A DNA stretch of 64,000 bases. Source: Anaerococcus murdochii. Lineage in GTDB: Bacteria > Bacillota > Clostridia > Tissierellales > Peptoniphilaceae. This document shows positions 59,231-64,000 of this stretch, piece by piece. The notes under the pieces were generated by a model that made no database searches, had not been told where the DNA came from, and saw only the letters and a program-made list of their open reading frames with translations. Position numbers and translations under genes: made by a program. Where the stretch lies: assembly GCF_019957155.1 (NCBI RefSeq), contig NZ_JAIPME010000002.1:1178001-1242000 (forward strand), read 5' to 3'. Numbering within the stretch: position 1 is the stretch's first letter; the number at the start of each line of letters is the position of its first letter.

Positions 59231-60502
59231 ATGGAACGAGATTTGATAGGAACCAGGAGGTATTACCATAAAATAGCCGAACCTGGTTGGTTGGAATTTA
59301 ATACCACTATTAATATCATAAAGGATTTAAAAAAACTTGGAGTAACCGATATCAAATACGGCAAGAAAATCCACAAAGAAGATATGATTTTTGGAAGGCC
59401 ATCTTCTGAGAGGATCAAAGCCTACGCTTCCACTATAAAATACAGGGAAGACTTCGATACTTCTGAAATATTGCAAGGTTATACTGGACTAATTGCAACA
59501 ATTGATACAGAAAAACCTGGCAAGACCTTTGCCTTTCGTTTTGACATAGATGCCTTACCTATAAAGGAAAGCGCTGATAAGTTTCACAAGCCTTTTAGGG
59601 AGGGCTTTGCGTCGGAAAATCCGGGAGCCATGCACGCTTGTGGTCATGATGGCCACCTATCCATGGGAATTTTCCTTGCCAAATGGATTTTAGAAAATAA
59701 AAAGGATTTATCTGGCAAGTACATTTTGATTTTCCAACCAGGTGAAGAAGGCCTTCGTGGAGCCAAGTCCCTTAGCGAATCGGAATACATCCACGATATA
59801 GATTATTTTTTCGCAGGCCACCTGGGAATGGGACTTCCTTCGGGAAAAGTCGGAGTGGGAACGACAGGTTTTCTTGCATCAACCAAACTAGATGCAATAT
59901 TCAAGGGCCATTCTTCCCATGCGGCAGCCCTACCAGAAGAGGGCAAAAACGCCAACCTCGCCGCAGCATCCGCTCTTTTAAACCTAGAAACCCTTGCCCA
60001 ACATTCTAAGGGTATGGCGAGAATTAATGTTGGAGTTATAAGGGGAGGCAGGGTTCGAAATGCAATTTCAGATAAGGCTGTCCTAGAACTTGAGACCAGG
60101 GGTGGAAGTGATGAGGTAAATAATTTTCTTGTCACCAGGGCCATCCAGGTTATAAAGGGGGCTAGTATCCAATACGATTTGGACTATGAGGTGAAAATCG
60201 CTGGCTCTGCGCCATCAATAATCAAACCAGCCACTAAATTTTACGATAAAATTGATGAAATGTTAAAGAAAAAAGGATTTGATACTATAAAAAATCCTGA
60301 TTTTAAGGCAAGCGAGGACGTTTGCTATTATATAAACAAGGTAAATTCTGAAGGCGGATCTGCAATACACTTTATCTTTGGGTCAGACCTTGCAGCAGGC
60401 CATCATAACAAGGCCTTTGATTTTGATGAAAAGAGCCTTCTTATGGGCCTTGAAGTCTATAAGGATTGTATAAAATACTTAAACAAAAACGGAAAATCCT
60501 AG
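59231..60502 (+). CDS. M20D amidohydrolase (AbgA-like)
   Basis: 423 residues. Metal ligands: FDIDALPIKES, CGHDGHLSMGI (Cys-Gly-His and Asp-x-His), PGEEGLRGAK (Glu-Glu), FAGHLGM, and a late His in LAAGHHNKAFDFDE. The lid domain is about 205-320. The long N-terminal stretch with PGWLEFNTT and the insert around 60-85 match the A subunit of p-aminobenzoyl-glutamate hydrolase rather than short aminoacylases. It hydrolyses an N-acyl amino acid; the true substrate is open. Coupled to the FNT gene. Confidence 0.85.
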   Translation: MERDLIGTRRYYHKIAEPGWLEFNTTINIIKDLKKLGVTDIKYGKKIHKEDMIFGRPSSERIKAYASTIKYREDFDTSEILQGYTGLIATIDTEKPGKTFAFRFDIDALPIKESADKFHKPFREGFASENPGAMHACGHDGHLSMGIFLAKWILENKKDLSGKYILIFQPGEEGLRGAKSLSESEYIHDIDYFFAGHLGMGLPSGKVGVGTTGFLASTKLDAIFKGHSSHAAALPEEGKNANLAAASALLNLETLAQHSKGMARINVGVIRGGRVRNAISDKAVLELETRGGSDEVNNFLVTRAIQVIKGASIQYDLDYEVKIAGSAPSIIKPATKFYDKIDEMLKKKGFDTIKNPDFKASEDVCYYINKVNSEGGSAIHFIFGSDLAAGHHNKAFDFDEKSLLMGLEVYKDCIKYLNKNGKS

Positions 60503-60518
60503 GATCTTCCGTTTTTTA
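60485..60518. terminator. Bidirectional terminator
   Basis: AAAAACGGAA (60485-60494) and TTCCGTTTTT (60507-60516) between converging genes; the amidohydrolase stop is in the loop. Confidence 0.85.
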
Positions 60519-60522
60519 AATT

Positions 60523-61707
60523 CTATTTGATTTCTGCCGGTTCCTTCATGATAAAAGAGCCGATGATGAAACTTATTGAAAGGATAATGGTCGCTGTGAG
60601 GGCCATTTTATCACCAAACTTAAATTGGATATTAACAATAATTTGGTAGGCGATTGTTTCTAGGATATAAACTAGGGCCCAGTAAACTGACATGATTTGG
60701 GTAAGCCTTTCTGAGAACATGCCAGGCATTTCTTGGGGGATTAAGACGAAATTTGTAAGTGGAACATACATAATTGTGCCCAAAGCCAAAGCCAAGATAG
60801 ATGCAAGGATTGGGCTTTCTGTGTGGATAAGCAAAAATCCTATAGTTGTTGTCAAAATTCCCGCAATTTTTAAAGTAGGAACTCTTCTTGTTGATCTTTT
60901 TGCAACCATGATTGAAAGTAGGGTACCAATTAGGGCTCCTGTTGTAAAAATTGTTGAGATTTTACTAGCAGGAATTGGCGAAAAGTTTGTATTTGGGAAA
61001 ATATTTAGCATAACCATATAAAGGGTCAAGTGGCCAAAATACATACAAGGCATTAGGATTGCTATTTTTTCTCCAAGGGCATCTTTTAGGGAAAATGTCT
61101 TTGATCCTGTTTCCTTACTAGATGTAATCATAAAATCTTCTCCGATTAGGATCCAAGCTGCAAAAATTATAAAGGAAACTATGGAAAAGGCCACGAGGGC
61201 GTACCTGCCAAGACCCAAAAGTTTTATAACAGGTCCTACAAGAAGCAAGGCCAAAATCGAACCAACATTGTAAGATACGTTGTTTAGGGCATTTACAACT
61301 GGTCTTTTGTCTGGATCAAAATAATTTACAACCACAGGTGAGAAGTAGACTACAAAAAGTGCTCCACCAAAGCCCATTACAAACCTTCCTATAAGAAAAA
61401 TAGGAAATGATGGTGAAAGAGCCGCAAGTAAGGCTCCTGCTGGGATTAGAAGGGCGCCAAGACCAATTGATTTTTTTGGGAAAAGTTTTGCGAAAATAGT
61501 CGCTGCAACTAGGTTTCCCAAAATTTTGGCGATTGTAACCACGTTATTAATCAGGGAAACTGAATTTGCCCCTTCTAGATTAAAGGCCTTTAGGATATTG
61601 GGGGTTAAAGTTGAACCAGATATCCAGTTTACGGCGAAAAAAGCATAGGCTAAAAACATAGTAAGCTCTATGGCGATTGATTTTATTGGTGTTTTTTTGT
61701 TTGTCAT
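60523..61707 (-). CDS. MFS transporter
   Basis: 394 residues, twelve membrane helices in two six-helix halves. Loop 2-3 carries the MFS motif in a degraded form (LFPKKSIGLGALLI), then GRFVMGFGGALFVVYFSPVVVNYF, which is typical of CynX/NimT or NarK-like anion and drug carriers. Substrate unknown. Codon use and spacing are unremarkable; reads opposite to its neighbours. Confidence 0.85.
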   Translation of the reverse strand: MTNKKTPIKSIAIELTMFLAYAFFAVNWISGSTLTPNILKAFNLEGANSVSLINNVVTIAKILGNLVAATIFAKLFPKKSIGLGALLIPAGALLAALSPSFPIFLIGRFVMGFGGALFVVYFSPVVVNYFDPDKRPVVNALNNVSYNVGSILALLLVGPVIKLLGLGRYALVAFSIVSFIIFAAWILIGEDFMITSSKETGSKTFSLKDALGEKIAILMPCMYFGHLTLYMVMLNIFPNTNFSPIPASKISTIFTTGALIGTLLSIMVAKRSTRRVPTLKIAGILTTTIGFLLIHTESPILASILALALGTIMYVPLTNFVLIPQEMPGMFSERLTQIMSVYWALVYILETIAYQIIVNIQFKFGDKMALTATIILSISFIIGSFIMKEPAEIK

Positions 61708-61865
61708 AATTCTTCCTTTTTTTTTAATTCAATAATAGTATATACCCTCTTTGATAAAATATAAGCAAATTTGCGGGAAGATTAATATGTAAAAATCATG
61801 TAAAATATCTTAATTTCTATATCTTTACCAAGAAATTTTGCTTATAATATGAATAGGAGGATCTT

Positions 61866-62801
61866 ATGAAAAAGAAAATTATAAAAATTATTGGCCTGAT
61901 AATTGTACTTTTATGTCTTGGTTTTTTGGGTTTTATTGGCAAGGCTTCTTTCGACGGGCTTACAAATATTGCAAGTAGGGAAGAAACTCAAAAAAATATG
62001 AATTCCTACAGGGATAAATACGAAAGTTTTGCCAAGGGAAAATCAATAGAAGAAATAAAAATAAAATCTTCACAAAAAGACCATGACATACCTGCAATTT
62101 TCATCAAAAATCCGGATGCAAAAGGACTTGCTGTTATGGTCCACGGTATGGGAGGGACTAAGTATTCTCTTTATAGTCCAGGCCAAGCTTTCTATGATTT
62201 AGGTTATAGTCTATTAATCTACGACCAAAGAAATTCTGGCGATAATGAAGCGAATTACAATACTTTTGGAATTTTAGAATCTTTTGATGCCCTTGATGCA
62301 ATTTCTTATGGGAAAAATACTCTAGATGCTCAAGAAATTATTTTGTACGGCGAATCTTATGGTGGAGCGACAGCCCTAATTGCTGCAAGCAGGGATTCTT
62401 CTTTGATTGATTATCTAATCTTAGATTCTCCGGTATCTGATTCGAATGAATTTGCTGATAAGGTCTATAAGCAAGTAGAAGAAGAACAAGGCCTACCAAT
62501 TGGACTGATGAAATTCATGACAAATATTTTTCTAAAGGCAAAATTAGGTTTTACCCTAAAAGACATAGATGCGAGCAAATGGGCAAAAGAAGCTGATATA
62601 AATTCCCCTGTTTTAATTATAAATTCTGATAATGATAAGGTCACTCCAGTCTATATGGGCGAGGATATTTATAAGAGTATAAGGGGAGATAAGAAGGAAA
62701 TTTACACAGCCAAGGGCTTTGGTCACATCAAGTTTGCTGAAGAAAATCCTCAGGGATTTAAGGCTGTGATTAGTAATTTTCTTAAAAATTATAGAAATTA
62801 A
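61866..62801 (+). CDS. Alpha/beta hydrolase with N-terminal membrane anchor
   Basis: 311 residues. An N-terminal signal anchor (IIKIIGLIIVLLCLGFLGFIG) puts the catalytic part outside. The oxyanion loop is MVHGMGGTKYSL, nucleophile Ser in LYGESYGGATAL, acid Asp in NSDNDKVTPV and His in GFGHIKFA. It resembles the YqkD/BAAT-type 'cell surface hydrolase' group. Ester substrate unknown. TAGGAGGATCTT before the ATG, and a TATAAT box 20 bases further upstream. Confidence 0.85.
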   Translation: MKKKIIKIIGLIIVLLCLGFLGFIGKASFDGLTNIASREETQKNMNSYRDKYESFAKGKSIEEIKIKSSQKDHDIPAIFIKNPDAKGLAVMVHGMGGTKYSLYSPGQAFYDLGYSLLIYDQRNSGDNEANYNTFGILESFDALDAISYGKNTLDAQEIILYGESYGGATALIAASRDSSLIDYLILDSPVSDSNEFADKVYKQVEEEQGLPIGLMKFMTNIFLKAKLGFTLKDIDASKWAKEADINSPVLIINSDNDKVTPVYMGEDIYKSIRGDKKEIYTAKGFGHIKFAEENPQGFKAVISNFLKNYRN

Positions 62802-62897
62802 AAATATATGAGGACCATAGACCATAACAAATTTTATTTATGATTGTGGTGGTTTTCTGCTCTTTTTTTCTTATTAAAAATTGGGTATGGTAATATT

Positions 62898-64000
62898 ATG
62901 AATAGTATAGATTTTAGTAAAGATTTAATAAATTTTATTGACGCAAGTCCTCTAAATTATTTTGCAGTGAGAAACGCTGGCGAAATTTTAGAGGAAAATG
63001 GTTTTAAGAAACTTAGGGAAGACCAAGTTTGGGACCTAGAAAAGGGCAAATATTACACTACTCGTGATGATTCAGCCCTTATAGCCTTTGAGATTGGAGA
63101 AGATTTGAAAAAAGGCTTTGAAATAATTGGTTCTCACACAGACAGTCCAACCTTTAAGGTAAAATCTAACCCAGAAATGGCTGACACAGGCTTTTTGAAA
63201 TTAAATATCGAAGCCTACGGCGGTATGATCCACTCAACTTGGCTTGATAGGACCCTTTCTCTAGCGGGAAAAGTTGCCTACAAAAAAGATGGCAAAATAA
63301 AGTACGAGCTTGTAAATATAGACGAGGACCTACTTACAATTGCCAACGCCGCTATCCACATGAACAGGGAAGTCAACAAGGGTTATGCCTACAATACTCA
63401 AGATAATCTCTATCCTCTTGTAAAAACTATCAAGGATGAGCTTGAGGGCGAATCTTACCTATTAAATGTTTTGGCAGAGGAATTAGGAATTAATAAAGAA
63501 GATATACTTGACTTTGATCTTGGCCTTTATGATAGGCAAAAGGGTTCAATAATAAACAACATGGTCCATGTTGGAAGGCTTGATAACCTCGGTTCTGTCC
63601 ACGCATCCCTAATGGCACTTGTAGACAGCAAGCCAGGAAGAAACAAGATGATTTTATTGAGCGATAACGAAGAGATTGGCTCAAGAACAAGGGGTGGGGC
63701 GGCTTCAAATCTATTAGGCAATACTTTAGAAAGAATCGCCCTTAAATTTGGTCTTGATAGGGAAGGCTATCAAATAATGGTAGAAAATTCTATGATAATT
63801 TCTGCCGACCAGGCCCATGCAACTCATCCAAACTACAAGGCTTTTGCTGATCCTACTAATATTGTTAAGATGAATGAGGGTTTGGTAATTAAAATCGCAG
63901 CCAATGGTGCCTACGCATCTACAATTGAAACCAAGGCAAGGCTAATAAATATTGCCAAAAAATATGGCTACAAGGTCCAAACCTTCCACAATAGAAATGA
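62898..64000 (+). CDS. M18 family aminopeptidase (partial, runs off the window)
   Basis: At least 367 residues from ATG 62898, no stop before the window end. Metal ligands of M18: His in IIGSHTDSP, Asp in VGRLDNLGS, Glu-Glu in LSDNEEIGS, and a late His in ADQAHATHPNY. It begins SIDFSKDLINFIDASPLNYFAVRNAGEIL, as these enzymes do. M18 aminopeptidases form dodecamers and remove N-terminal (often acidic or neutral) residues from peptides in the cytoplasm. About 60 C-terminal residues are missing by family length. The ribosome site is weak (GGTATGG). Confidence 0.93.
   Translation, partial: MNSIDFSKDLINFIDASPLNYFAVRNAGEILEENGFKKLREDQVWDLEKGKYYTTRDDSALIAFEIGEDLKKGFEIIGSHTDSPTFKVKSNPEMADTGFLKLNIEAYGGMIHSTWLDRTLSLAGKVAYKKDGKIKYELVNIDEDLLTIANAAIHMNREVNKGYAYNTQDNLYPLVKTIKDELEGESYLLNVLAEELGINKEDILDFDLGLYDRQKGSIINNMVHVGRLDNLGSVHASLMALVDSKPGRNKMILLSDNEEIGSRTRGGAASNLLGNTLERIALKFGLDREGYQIMVENSMIISADQAHATHPNYKAFADPTNIVKMNEGLVIKIAANGAYASTIETKARLINIAKKYGYKVQTFHNRN

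Overview
The window looks like chromosome of a low-GC, Gram-positive-type anaerobic Firmicute. The best fit is a Peptoniphilaceae-type anaerobic coccus such as Anaerococcus. This is inference from AT-rich codon use, strong AGGAGG-type ribosome sites, T-box and Fur control, rubredoxin plus superoxide reductase instead of catalase, L-lactate dehydrogenase, an Asp23/AmaP module and a flavodoxin-DUF3793 pair. No rRNA gene is present to confirm it.

Region by region. 1-2400: the tail of an alpha-glucosidase gene, an internally duplicated lipoprotein, and a tandem array of about 156-bp units ending in an intact tRNA-Pro(UGG) on the minus strand. 2500-7700: sirtuin, zinc-ribbon membrane protein, CofE-like ligase, YitT transporter, a secreted anchored protein, rubredoxin and an RsbW-like ATPase. 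7700-14200: typA, membrane protein, rex, an ABC-F protein and the amaP/DUF2273/asp23 envelope-stress module. 14200-22100: two AI-2E-type permeases around thiN, a C39-like protein, glycogen phosphorylase, a ZIP transporter and a GNAT. 22200-31900: a housekeeping run of cdaA-cdaR-cca, then tig, clpP, clpX, lon, ysxC. 31900-36000: a nonsense-interrupted small membrane gene, an ECF sigma/DUF4179 pair, and a flavin-loaded lipoprotein reductase. 36100-41600: CoA hydrolase, nucleosidase, superoxide reductase, nicotinamidase-like protein, cutC, ldh. 41600-47600: an iron-regulated flavodoxin/DUF3793 operon with two Fur boxes, and an MMPL exporter with a heptad-repeat secreted partner.

47560-54800 is the accessory part: an Fst-like type I toxin-antitoxin locus that is not annotated by ordinary ORF calling, an IS200-type element, xpt diverging from a fructose operon (fruR-fruK-fruA), and a group II intron inserted directly behind the fruA terminator. 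54800-64000: a GH13 alpha-glycosidase, a cysteine-specifier T-box controlling a TcyP-like transporter, an FNT channel with an M20 amidohydrolase, an MFS transporter, an alpha/beta hydrolase and the start of an M18 aminopeptidase that runs off the window.

Physiology: a fermenter of sugars and glycogen (phosphorylase, GH13 enzymes, fructose PTS, LDH) that senses NADH/NAD+ by Rex, handles oxygen by reduction, economises on iron with flavodoxin, and imports cystine under tRNA-Cys control. The observations most worth a second look are the Fst-like locus (47571-47848), the tRNA-Pro-derived array (1476-2281), the probable leaderless fruR mRNA with its flanking inverted repeat, and the paired Fur boxes.
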